A stretch of DNA of 9,782 nt from Gemmatimonadota bacterium. Lineage in GTDB: Bacteria > Gemmatimonadota > Gemmatimonadetes > Palauibacterales > Palauibacteraceae. A model generated the notes under the pieces. It was not told where the DNA came from. It searched no databases and was given only the letters and a program-made list of their open reading frames with translations. Below are positions 1-7,544 of this stretch, piece after piece. The stretch is from the NCBI GenBank assembly GCA_013042495.1, contig JABDQB010000024.1:1-9782 (forward strand), in the 5' to 3' direction. Within the stretch, counting starts at the first letter, position 1. Each line of letters opens with the position of its first letter. The translations under genes and the position numbers were made by a program.

Positions 1-2668
1 TCCTCGACCCGATAGCACTCGATCACGTCGCCGACCTTGACGTCATTGAATCCTTCGATGGAGAGCCCACACTCGTAACCATCGCGGACTCGCGAACATC
101 CTCCTTGAAACGACGGAGACTGCCGACGCTGCCCTCATACACCTGTACATAGTCCCGCAGCAGGCGGACCGGCAGGTTGCGCTGCATGGTACCCGAGACG
201 ACATAGCAGCCGGCCACCGTACCGGCCTTGGGAACCTTGAAGGTCTCCCGAACCTCCGCCGTCCCCACGATGACCTCCCTCTCCTCCGGCCTGAGGAGGC
301 CCTCAAGAGCCAGCCTGACATCTTCCACCGCCTCGTAGATCACGCTGTACAGGCGGATCTCTACGCTTTCCCGTTCGGCAATGTCCCGGGCCTTTGCGTC
401 CGGACGGACGTGGAAACCGATCACGGAAGCCTGCGTCGTGGTCGCCAGGAGGATGTCCGACTCGTTGATCGCACCGACTCCCCTGTGTACGACGTCCACC
501 GCCACCTCAGCGGTTCCGAGTCGCTCCAGTGAGTCAGCCAGCGCCTGGAGGGAGCCATCCGTGTCACCCTTGATCACCAGGTTCAGCGTCGCCTGGCCCT
601 GTTCCTGAACAGCCGCGAAGATGTCCTCCAGGCGTGTGCCCTTCTGTCGCCTGCGGATGTCCTTTTCGCGCTCGAGCTGCTGCCTGCGGGACACGATCTC
701 GCGGACTCGCGAGGCCTCCATCTCGACCAGCCGGTCCCCGGCTTGCGGAACTCCCTCGAGTCCCAGGATGCGAACCGGAATCGACGGGCCGGCCCTGTCG
801 ACGGTGTTCCCCCGCTCGTCGAGAAGGGCGCGCACCCGTCCGCCTTGCATACCACAGACGAAGTCATCGCCGACGTTGAGTTCACCGCTCTGGACCAGCA
901 CCGTGGCAACGGGACCCATGCCTCGATCGAGTTCCGCCTCGACGACCGTCCCTCTGGCCATGCCCGTCGGAACCGCCTGCAGGTCGAGCATCTCCGCCTG
1001 CAGGAGAACTTTCTCGAGCAGGTCGTCAAGGCCCTCCCCCGTCTTGGCCGAAACCTGGGTTGACAGGACATCGCCCCCGAACTCCTCGAGGATGACCTCT
1101 TGCGACAACAGGTCCTGCTTGACCTTCGGCACGTTGGCGGTGGGCAGATCGACCTTATTGATCGCCACGACGATCGGGACCCCCGCGTTGCGCGCATGGC
1201 TGATCGCCTCCACGGTCTGCGGCATCACTGCATCGTCGGCCGCAACCACCAGGATCACGAGATCGGTGACCTCGGCTCCCCGGGCTCTCATCGCCGTGAA
1301 GGCCTCGTGCCCCGGTGTGTCGAGGAAGGTCAGAGCCTTCTCGCCCTGAACCACGACGTGGTAGGCCCCGATGTGCTGCGTGATGCCGCCTGCTTCCCCG
1401 GCGATCACGTTGGTTTCGCGCACACGATCCAGGAGCGATGTCTTTCCGTGGTCCACGTGCCCCATCACCGTCACGACGGGCGCGCGCGGCGCCTGTTCGC
1501 CCTCCTCCTCCGCCTCCTGCTGCAGTTCGACCAGGTCTGATTCGTACGCTTCCTCCCGCACGGCCTCGAAACCGAATTCGTCGCAGATGAGCTCAATCTG
1601 GTCGAAGTCGAGGCGCTGGTTGATCGTCACCATCAGGCCCAGATTCTTGAAGGCCGAAGTGATGATCTCTTGCGGCGTGACATCGATCAGGTCGGAGAGC
1701 TCCGAAATGGTGAGGAACTCGTTGACGCGGACGAGCGTGATTTCCGCCGCCTCCTTCGCCTCCTTCGCCTCGCGCTCCACTTCCTGCTGCGTCGGACCCG
1801 TGTCGCGCCGACGACGACGCTGTGTGCCGCCGCCCATGGCCGCGAGCGTCTTCTTTACGCTCTCCTGCACGGCATCCTGGTCGACGCGGCGCCTTCGCTT
1901 CCGATCTCGCTTCCCCCTCTTTCGACCGTCGGTCGTATATCCTTCCGCCTTGATCCGCACGGTACCACCCGGAGCCGCGGAAGCGGCAGGCGCGGCGGGC
2001 GTCTCGGCCGGCGGCGCGGTGGGAAGGCCCCTGCGCACCGGCTTCGGCTTGACCGTGCGCTTCCGCTTCGCGGGTGGCGCCTCCCGGTCCACTTCCTCGG
2101 CGACGTCTGGATCTCCGGCCTCCACGAGCTCTGCAGCTACCGCATCTTCGTGGGGCTCCGCACCGATGGCGTCTTCGCCGACGACCTCGTCGGCTTCAGC
2201 TGCGACCTCGGGCCCCGGGGCAAGATCTGACTCTTCCTCGAGCACGTCCTCCGTGTCGACACCCCGGACGTCGGCGTCCTCGGTTTCCGGCTCGCTGTCG
2301 GCGGCCGCGGGTTCCTCGCCGACCTCTTCTGCAAGGAACTCGGCCGCCAGAGTCACGGGCTGCGCTTCGTCGGCGCCCACCTCATCGTCGGCTTCCTCTC
2401 CCGTGCCGTCATCGACGGGTACGACTTCGGTAACCTCGGGGGCCTTGCGACGCCGACGCCGCCGCGCCGAGGAGGCCGCATCCGCCGACGCGTGCCCGCC
2501 CGTGCGCCGCTCTCTCTCCAATCGAGCGTGTAGCCGCGCGATCTGGTCTTCCGACACGCTGGACATGTGGCTTCGCACACGCACGTCCATCTCGTGCAGC
2601 ATGTGAATCAGCTGCTTGCTGTCTACACCCAGATCTTCGGCAACTTCATAGACGCGGAATGTCACCAA
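1..2668 (-). CDS. infB: Translation initiation factor IF-2, C-terminus frameshifted and cut by window edge
   Basis: IF-2 is the GTPase that places initiator fMet-tRNA on the 30S subunit and promotes 50S joining. In order, the protein shows an IF2_N domain (about residues 3-50), a long Glu/Ala-rich linker (about 78-197), Arg/Lys-rich stretches (201-213, 249-261, 284-288) and a second IF2_N (about 310-368). The G domain follows, with GHVDHGKT at 403-410, GGIT at 427-430, DTPGH at 450-454, NKVD at 504-507 and SAK at 540-542, then domain II, domain C1 and part of C2. The in-frame ORF stops at 23 after an aberrant tail. Adding one base between 88 and 89 restores an IF-2-like end (EVRDGYECGLSIEGF, then NDVKVGDVIECYRVE) that stays open to position 1. 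The start is TTG at 2668, 7 nt after AAGGAGG; GTG at 2665 is an equally reasonable start. It is the last gene visible in the rimP operon. Confidence 0.97.
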
Positions 2669-2675
2669 CGCCTGT

Positions 2676-2682
2676 CCTCCTT
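2676..2682 (-). promoter_or_regulatory. Ribosome binding site of infB
   Basis: On the minus strand AAGGAGG lies 7 nt before TTG (2668) and 10 nt before GTG (2665). No ATG is available near the start of the conserved IF2_N domain, so this Shine-Dalgarno decides between the two non-ATG starts, slightly favouring TTG. Confidence 0.75.
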
Positions 2683-2695
2683 GATGTCACCTGCG

Positions 2696-3049
2696 TTACC
2701 CCGCAGTCGTCCGGCCTTCACCGACGATCTTCTGACCGAGGCCCTTGTCTCGAACTCCCACGACCACGACCTCCGATCGACCGACCGCCCGTCCCAGGTC
2801 ACTTCTCGTGCCCCGGGTCACCACGGCCAGCTCCGAATCTTCGAGCATGCCGCGCAGCCTACGTCGCGCGTTTTCCGTCGCATCTTGTGCTACCACCACC
2901 ACACTCAGTTCGCCGCGCCGAGCGGAATCGCGAACGGCCTGCGTTCCCACCACCGCAAAACCCGCTCTGCGGGCCAGGCCAACGAGCTGCAGGACATTCC
3001 GGTCCGGGTCGTCGCCCGCCTCCCGGCCCCGCCCGGTTGCGGCGATCAA
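2696..3049 (-). CDS. ylxQ: L7Ae/L30e-family ribosome-associated protein (YlxQ-like)
   Basis: This is a small 117-aa protein of the L7Ae/L30e/S12e RNA-binding fold, the class found between nusA and infB in many bacteria. Visible family features are the N-terminal VLQLVGLARRAGFAVVG block (residues 19-35), a hydrophobic strand followed by DAT (SVVVVAQDAT, 48-57), and a late hydrophobic strand (EVVVVGVRDKGLGQKIV). Members bind kinked RNA; the exact role of bacterial YlxQ is unsettled. The start is TTG at 3049, overlapping the nusA TGA by 4 bp (TTGA on the minus strand). An in-frame TAA lies just upstream, so no longer form is possible. Translation is probably coupled to nusA. The usual companion ylxR (DUF448) is absent between nusA and this gene. 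The stop is 27 bp before infB. Confidence 0.85.
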   Translation of the reverse strand: MIAATGRGREAGDDPDRNVLQLVGLARRAGFAVVGTQAVRDSARRGELSVVVVAQDATENARRRLRGMLEDSELAVVTRGTRSDLGRAVGRSEVVVVGVRDKGLGQKIVGEGRTTAG

Positions 3050-4590
3050 TCCGGGGCCTTACCCGGTTCCTCTTCCCCCGCCACAGCGTCGGCCTCCGAA
3101 ACCGCAGCCCCCACCGCCTCGACGTCAGTCTCGTCGGTGCCATCAGTCGGATCGGCCACATCGACCGCCCCGGCTTCGGCTTGCTCCTCGGGAGACCCGG
3201 CCTCATCCGGATCCGGAGCCACAGCCGCCTCGTCACCTTCGGCGAAAAGCGGAGCTGTCGCTGCCGCCTTGGAGGCTCCGGCCGGCGGTGCCCCCTCCGG
3301 TGCCTCCTCTTCGACGGTCAACTCTTCGATGAGAGTGAGGAGCACGGCGGCGTCCTCTTCTCCAATGCCGGGCACTTTCAGGAAGTCGTCCCGGTCCATG
3401 TCCAGTACGTCGAAGAAGGTGTTGATTCCGGCGGCCTGCAACGCTGCCAGGGCCGTCGGCTGGATGTCCTCCAACTCGGACAGCGGGAAGTCGGACACCT
3501 CGTAGTCGTCTCCCCCCCCGAACAGGCTCGACTCGGCTCCACGCGCAAGCCAGTCCCGGCTGGAGTAAAGGTCGATCTGCCATCCGATCAGCTGCGAGGC
3601 GAGCCGCACGTTCTGGCCGTTGCGCCCGATGGCGAGCGAAAGCTGGTCCTCGTCCACGATCGCGGTGATCACGTGCCGCTCCGAATCGGAGATCACCTTC
3701 GAGACCTTGGCTGGAGCCAGGGCGCGCCGCGCGAAGATCTCCGGATCCGGGTGCCAGGGAACGATATCGATACGCTCGCCCGACAACTCGGAAACCACAG
3801 CTTGGACGCGAGACCCCTTCAGCCCGACGCACGCGCCGACGGGATCCACGGAGTCGTCTTTCGAGGAAACGGCGACCTTCGTTCTGCCCCCGGCCTCCCG
3901 GACGATTTCCTTGATTTCGACGATCCCCTGGTAGATCTCGGGAACCTCGATCGCGAACAGTGCCTTAACAAACAGCGGGTCGGCCCGCGACAGGATCAGC
4001 CTGGGGCCTCGTGGTGTCTCCTCGAGCTTTCCAAGTACGGCACGGATCGTCTCGCCCTGGCGAAAACGCTCGCGCGGGTTTTGCTCTCGCCACGGGATCA
4101 CGGCCTCAGCCTCTCGGACCCGATTCAGCATGACGACGATCTTGCCCCGTTCGATCGCCTGTACTTCGCCGGAGACCAAGTCGCCCACCATGCCGCTGAA
4201 TTCCTCCCGGATCCGATCTCTCTCGCCCTCGCGAACGCGCTGGATGATCCGCTGCTTGGCAGCCATCACCGCGTTCCGTCCAAAGTCCGAGAACTCGACT
4301 GGGATTTCGAGAAGGTCTCCAACCTGAAAATCCGGGTCGTCCCAGCGCGCCTCCTCGAGAGAAGCTTCCCGAGCGGGATCCTCGACCGTCTCGACCACCT
4401 CTTTGAGAACCACGATCTTGATGTCCCCCTCCGGCAGAATCGCGATCTCGGCCTCTACCGGACCGCCAAAGCGCCGCGCCAGTGCGGCGTGAATTCCGTC
4501 CCGGATTAGGTCATGCAACTCGCTGTCTGACAGCGACTTATTCGCTGCCATCACACGAAACGCTTCAACGACCGGAATCTGATCGCTCAT
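3046..4590 (-). CDS. nusA: Transcription termination/antitermination factor NusA
   Basis: NusA binds RNA polymerase and nascent RNA and modulates pausing, termination and antitermination. The 514-aa product has the full bacterial layout: N-terminal RNAP-binding domain (1 to about 130), S1 domain (about 136-202), KH1 with GACVGLKGSRVQ at 252-263, and KH2 with AIGRNGQNVRLAS at 320-332. A helix-hairpin-helix-like repeat follows (about 380-425, containing VPGIGEEDAA), then a very acidic Ala/Glu/Asp-rich tail of about 90 residues. The ATG at 4590 is followed by a typical NusA opening (IPVVEAFRVMAANKSLSD). The upstream sequence contains AGGGAGGA and AGGGG, and the gap from rimP is 31 bp. The stop overlaps the TTG of ylxQ. 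The long acidic tail is low-complexity and probably poorly conserved. Confidence 0.97.
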   Translation of the reverse strand: MSDQIPVVEAFRVMAANKSLSDSELHDLIRDGIHAALARRFGGPVEAEIAILPEGDIKIVVLKEVVETVEDPAREASLEEARWDDPDFQVGDLLEIPVEFSDFGRNAVMAAKQRIIQRVREGERDRIREEFSGMVGDLVSGEVQAIERGKIVVMLNRVREAEAVIPWREQNPRERFRQGETIRAVLGKLEETPRGPRLILSRADPLFVKALFAIEVPEIYQGIVEIKEIVREAGGRTKVAVSSKDDSVDPVGACVGLKGSRVQAVVSELSGERIDIVPWHPDPEIFARRALAPAKVSKVISDSERHVITAIVDEDQLSLAIGRNGQNVRLASQLIGWQIDLYSSRDWLARGAESSLFGGGDDYEVSDFPLSELEDIQPTALAALQAAGINTFFDVLDMDRDDFLKVPGIGEEDAAVLLTLIEELTVEEEAPEGAPPAGASKAAATAPLFAEGDEAAVAPDPDEAGSPEEQAEAGAVDVADPTDGTDETDVEAVGAAVSEADAVAGEEEPGKAPD

Positions 4591-4621
4591 CTGACGCCCC
4601 TATCCTCCCTGGCCCTCAAGA

Positions 4622-5107
4622 CTATCCCGCGAACTCGTAGACCAGCGTGGCCTTCGCGATGTCGGACAACGCTACCCTCGTCTGCTCGCCACCCACTTCG
4701 AGTACGACCACCTCCCGTCCGGTCTCTCCCTCGACCCCCGCTAGCCGGCCGACGATCTGCTTGCTGTCCCCCGCGAGCGGCCCGAACCCACGCAACCGAA
4801 CCTTCTCTCCCGCGAATCGCGCGTAGTCGCGCGCCCGGGTGAGTGGCCGCTCCACTCCGGGTGACGAGACCTCGAGGACCCATTCATCCTCGCCCGATCC
4901 CCGCTCCTCCAGAAACCGACGCACCGCCCGGCTCACCTCGGCGCAGTCGTCAACCGTGACGTTGGAATGACCCGGCCGGCTGTCGGGTCGATCCACCCTC
5001 ATGCGAAGCAAGGGGCGTCGTCGCCCCCCGCCACGTTCGATCGACACCAGCTCGAAACCGATGCCGGAGACGAACAGCTCCAGCTCTTGTTCCAGGCTCC
5101 CTGCCAT
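4622..5107 (-). CDS. rimP: Ribosome maturation factor RimP
   Basis: RimP assists 30S subunit maturation and is characteristically encoded just upstream of nusA, as here. From the ATG at 5107 the product is 161 aa, close to the usual family length. Family features are GFELVSIE (17-24), the helix VTVDDCAEVSRAV (50-62), the signature EVSSPGVERPL (79-89) joining the two domains, and a C-terminal SH3-like barrel beginning at GEKVRLRGFG and ending ALSDIAKATLVYEF. The frame stays open to a GTG at 5143, adding 12 residues (MVCGHREEWRCR), but RimP proteins normally begin shortly before the first helix and the GTG has no ribosome binding site. The ATG start is therefore preferred. A hairpin with a T-tract lies about 50 nt upstream of the ATG. 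Confidence 0.95.
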   Translation of the reverse strand: MAGSLEQELELFVSGIGFELVSIERGGGRRRPLLRMRVDRPDSRPGHSNVTVDDCAEVSRAVRRFLEERGSGEDEWVLEVSSPGVERPLTRARDYARFAGEKVRLRGFGPLAGDSKQIVGRLAGVEGETGREVVVLEVGGEQTRVALSDIAKATLVYEFAG

Positions 5108-5157
5108 GCGGCAACGCCACTCTTCTCTGTGCCCGCAAACCACGAGCGACCCGCAAC

Positions 5158-5189
5158 AAAAAAGTGGGGCCGATAAGGGTTCCCCACTT
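5158..5189 (-). terminator. Intrinsic terminator-like hairpin between pgeF and rimP
   Basis: Read on the minus strand, AAGTGGGG (5189-5182) can pair perfectly with CCCCACTT (5169-5162) around a 12-nt loop. Its last two T residues run into a T-tract ending at 5158. The 8-bp stem and T-run fit a Rho-independent terminator for transcripts leaving murA-pgeF. Because it sits only about 50 nt before the rimP ATG, it could instead be a leader attenuator of the rimP-nusA-ylxQ-infB operon. The plus-strand side has no T-tract. Confidence 0.75.
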
Positions 5190-5247
5190 CAACTTCCTTC
5201 CAGAGCCTCCCTGGCTGGCCAGCGCCAGACGGCTATCAACAGGCGCA

Positions 5248-5276
5248 AACTTAGCAGAGATCGGGCGCTATCGCAA
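5248..5276 (-). promoter_or_regulatory. Weak candidate promoter for the rimP operon
   Basis: On the minus strand TTGCGA (5276-5271) and TAAGTT (5253-5248) are separated by 17 nt, matching 4/6 and 3/6 of the sigma-70 consensus. Transcription would start near 5241 and give a leader of about 130 nt containing the 5158-5189 hairpin. The match is poor by itself. It is listed because the operon needs a promoter if the hairpin terminates upstream transcription. The leader would also hold a small stem, CTGGC/GCCAG, at 5228-5215. Confidence 0.25.
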
Positions 5277-5302
5277 TTCCCGTCCCAATTTCGTGGAACT
5301 GA

Positions 5303-5992
5303 CTACCCGGCAGGCGCGTTCGCGAGTCCGAGGAAGGCGGCCATCCTCCCAGCCTGCTCACCCTGCGCCCGATGTGAATGCAGGGGAACCGGTCCGCACC
5401 GGGTGCACCAATCGGATCGAAGGACACGAGAGGATGCCACCCCTGCGCCACGAGCCTGACGCGCCAGCTCCGAGCGGAGATCCAGACATGCCGGCCGGGT
5501 CGCATCGCGACCGAAAGCACGTTGCACCTCCACTCCGACCTCGTAGCACGAGCGACAGATCGCAGGTCCGAGGTAGATGACCAGCCGTGAAGGATCGATC
5601 CCGAGCGCCCGCTCCAGCAGCAGGAGGCCGGCTTCCAGGATCCCGCCGGCGCTCCCCCTCCACCCTGCGTGCAGCATCCCGATACCGCGCCCCTCCACAT
5701 CAACCATGAACACCGGAACGCAATCCGCCGCCGTAACAACCAGCAGCAAGCCCTTCGCCTCCGTGACCATGCCGTCTGCCTCGCCGATGACCCGGGCTCC
5801 TCCTTTCGATGGCAGCTCTGCCACCACCACCCTCGTGCCGTGCACCTGGCGGGCAACGACCGAACTACACATCCCTGTGGCTCGAGCGAGCGATTCATAG
5901 CGACCCAACACGGCGGGCCCGCCAGACGTCAGACCGAAATCCGACTCCGAGCCTGCGCCCGAACCAGGCTCGGTCGACGTGATGCCAGCCAC
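5303..5992 (-). CDS. pgeF: Peptidoglycan editing factor PgeF (YfiH/LACC1 family)
   Basis: PgeF belongs to the YfiH/LACC1 multicopper-oxidase-like fold family. E. coli YfiH removes mis-incorporated L-Ser from UDP-MurNAc precursors, and related proteins act on purine nucleosides. Family metal/active-site motifs are present in the 229-aa form: QVHG (His51), AADC (Cys91), HAGWRG (His108), GPAICRSCYEVG (142-153), and a late HSHRAQGEQAGRMAAF. The only canonical start is GTG at 5992, which has no ribosome binding site. The frame is open and coding-like upstream of it (RFGDLEAVHPAI precedes VAGIT), so the true protein is probably about 28 residues longer, starting near 6076 (see the separate site). 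It lies immediately downstream of murA, on the same strand and probably in one transcript. The function fits next to a peptidoglycan precursor enzyme. Confidence 0.92.
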   Translation of the reverse strand: MAGITSTEPGSGAGSESDFGLTSGGPAVLGRYESLARATGMCSSVVARQVHGTRVVVAELPSKGGARVIGEADGMVTEAKGLLLVVTAADCVPVFMVDVEGRGIGMLHAGWRGSAGGILEAGLLLLERALGIDPSRLVIYLGPAICRSCYEVGVEVQRAFGRDATRPACLDLRSELARQARGAGVASSRVLRSDWCTRCGPVPLHSHRAQGEQAGRMAAFLGLANAPAG

Positions 5993-6072
5993 GATCGCGG
6001 GGTGGACCGCTTCGAGGTCACCGAACCGGTGGCAGAGCTCGCCGACCGCATTCGGCCCTTGGCTCGCGCGTT

Positions 6073-7359
6073 TCAGCAGTTGTCCTCCACGCGTTCGATC
6101 TTGCCTCCAAGGGCTCGCAGGCGTTCGTCAATCCGCTCATATCCGCGCTCAATCTGCCCGATGTTGTAGATTCGACTCACGCCATCGGCCGCCAGCGCCG
6201 CGATCAACAGTGCCATGCCGGCCCTGATGTCGGGACTCTCGACCGTAGAACCTCGCAACCGAGACGGTCCCACGACCACTGCTCGGTGGGGGTCGCACAG
6301 GACGATCCTCCCGCCCATGGCGATGACCTTGTCCGCAAAGTACATCCGAGACTCGAACATCTTCTCATGAATGAGGATCGTTCCCCGACACCGGGTCGCT
6401 ACCACGAGGGCGATCGACATCAGGTCGGCCGGGAAGGCGGGCCAGGGACCATCTCCGAGACTCGGGACCTGATCCCCCAGATCGGCTTCGATCTCCAGCG
6501 ACTGGTCGCCTGGCACGTGCAGCTCCGTCCCCTTCAGGTCGCAATGAATGCCCAATCGCTCGAATCCGATGCGAAGTGGATCCATGTGCCCCGCTTCGAC
6601 ATCCTCGATCACCACGTCCGAGCCAGTGATCGCCGCCAGACCCACCATGCTCCCAACCTCTATGTGGTCGGCCCCGATCCTGTGCCGCGTTCCGCCGAGC
6701 TGCTCCACCCCCTGGATCGTCAAGTCATGGGTGCCCGCGCCACTGATCTCGGCGCCCATAGATTGGAGGAACGCGCATAGATCCTGGACGTGGGGCTCTG
6801 CCGCAGCGTTTCGCAGACGCGTCGTACCCGAGGCCGTCACCGCGGCGAGTATGGCGTTCTCCGTGCCGGTGACCGATGGCTCGTCGAGGAAGATATCCGC
6901 GCCCTTCAGCTTCCGGGCGCGCAGCTCGTAGCGGTCCCCTACGTCGACCTCTGCTCCCAGCTTTCCGAGCGCCAGAAAATGCGTGTCGAGTCGCCGCCGT
7001 CCGATTACGTCGCCGCCCGGGGGCGGCAACATCACCGAGCCCGATCGGGCTAGCAGCGGACCGGCGAGAAGAATGGACGCCCGGATTTGGCGCGACAATT
7101 CGGCGTCGATCTCTCCACCGCTAGTGCTTCGCGGATCGACGACCACACTTCCACCACCCTCCCAGGTCACCTTCGCACCGACGCTTTCCAGCAAGTCGAT
7201 CATCGTCCGCACGTCCCGGATGTCCGGAACGTTTTCCAAGACAACGGGCTCTTCCGCCAACAGGCAACCAGCCAGGATCGGCAGCGCCGCGTTCTTGTTG
7301 CCTGCCGGTCTAAACCGACCGCTGAGCTTGGAGGGTCCCTCGATCCGGTAGTGCATCAT
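6073..7359 (-). CDS. murA: UDP-N-acetylglucosamine 1-carboxyvinyltransferase MurA
   Basis: MurA transfers enolpyruvate from PEP to UDP-GlcNAc, the first committed cytosolic step of peptidoglycan synthesis. The 428-aa product from ATG 7359 is of normal length. It has GNKNAALPIL with Lys22, the active-site loop LPPPGGDVIGRRRLDTHFLA, SVTGTENA, GADHIEVGS, FPADLMS (the general-base Asp position, about 312) and the C-terminal IGQIERGYERIDERL. The loop residue equivalent to E. coli Cys115 is Asp here (Asp117), the natural replacement linked to fosfomycin insensitivity in Mycobacterium and Chlamydia. Two adjacent ATGs (7359, 7356) follow CAGGGGCA; either may be used. The frame extends to TTG 7410, but the extra Cys/Arg residues do not resemble the family. 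It is followed by pgeF. Confidence 0.96.
   Translation of the reverse strand: MMHYRIEGPSKLSGRFRPAGNKNAALPILAGCLLAEEPVVLENVPDIRDVRTMIDLLESVGAKVTWEGGGSVVVDPRSTSGGEIDAELSRQIRASILLAGPLLARSGSVMLPPPGGDVIGRRRLDTHFLALGKLGAEVDVGDRYELRARKLKGADIFLDEPSVTGTENAILAAVTASGTTRLRNAAAEPHVQDLCAFLQSMGAEISGAGTHDLTIQGVEQLGGTRHRIGADHIEVGSMVGLAAITGSDVVIEDVEAGHMDPLRIGFERLGIHCDLKGTELHVPGDQSLEIEADLGDQVPSLGDGPWPAFPADLMSIALVVATRCRGTILIHEKMFESRMYFADKVIAMGGRIVLCDPHRAVVVGPSRLRGSTVESPDIRAGMALLIAALAADGVSRIYNIGQIERGYERIDERLRALGGKIERVEDNC
6074..6088 (-). promoter_or_regulatory. Shine-Dalgarno and possible CTG start of pgeF, overlapping the murA stop
   Basis: On the minus strand GGAGG (6088-6084) is followed, 7 nt later, by CTG at 6076-6074, overlapping the murA TGA as CTGA. 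This CTG is in frame with pgeF and no stop intervenes. The added 28 residues read like a PgeF N-terminus, and their codons mostly end in G or C. The strong ribosome binding site inside the murA end has no other obvious purpose. CTG starts are rare, so a sequencing error in a canonical start is an alternative. Confidence 0.5.
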
Positions 7360-7379
7360 TGCCCCTGCCTGACATCGTT

Positions 7380-7398
7380 CGCATCGCTTGCGCATCGC
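7380..7398. repeat. Short direct repeat upstream of murA
   Basis: CGCATCGC occurs at 7380-7387 and again at 7391-7398, an exact 8-bp unit with an 11-bp period (about one helical turn). It lies in the divergent intergenic region 21-39 bp upstream of the murA ATG. It could be an operator-like pair of half-sites on one DNA face, or chance in GC-rich DNA. Confidence 0.35.
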
Positions 7399-7455
7399 AT
7401 GGTAGGCCAAGTTAGGTCACGTGCCTCGGCTGCGGCAACGCAGTTTCCCGGCTCC

Positions 7456-7485
7456 TTGACAGGTTTTCCGGAACGCCTCTATGCT
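7456..7485 (+). promoter_or_regulatory. Sigma-70-like promoter for the EIIA gene
   Basis: A perfect -35 box TTGACA (7456-7461) is separated by 18 nt from TATGCT (7480-7485, 4/6 match to TATAAT). The predicted transcription start is near 7492, giving a leader of about 50 nt before the ATG at 7545. A small CTGCG-GCAA-CGCAG hairpin sits just upstream at 7430-7443. No comparably good promoter was seen for murA on the opposite strand. Confidence 0.65.
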
Positions 7486-7544
7486 TCTCGAATCCTGCGG
7501 TGGCTCACGCCGCGCGACCGGCCCAGTCTTTGGATGACGGCGCT

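Noticed and set aside
1371..2606. A 411-codon open frame on the plus strand, antisense to infB
   Set aside because: Its Ser/Arg-rich low-complexity translation mirrors the acidic and Arg-rich IF-2 linker; there is no ribosome binding site or domain.
2659..4509. A 616-codon open frame on the plus strand, antisense to nusA and ylxQ
   Set aside because: It is a shadow of nusA in GC-rich DNA: composition is Arg/Pro/Leu-rich with no domain, while the opposite strand encodes full NusA motifs.
5144..5302. Possible tRNA or structured RNA gene ahead of rimP (tRNA-fMet lies there in some bacteria)
   Set aside because: No T-loop, anticodon arm or acceptor stem could be found; only the terminator-like hairpin and one small stem are visible.
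7360..7410. N-terminal extension of murA from TTG 7410, containing Cys-x2-Cys
   Set aside because: The extra 17 residues come from the repeat-bearing intergenic sequence and do not resemble MurA N-termini, whereas the ATG at 7359 opens exactly at the family start.
7430..7443. CTGCG-GCAA-CGCAG hairpin followed by TTT as a plus-strand terminator
   Set aside because: The stem is only 5 bp, the T-run is 3, and no plus-strand gene lies upstream of it.
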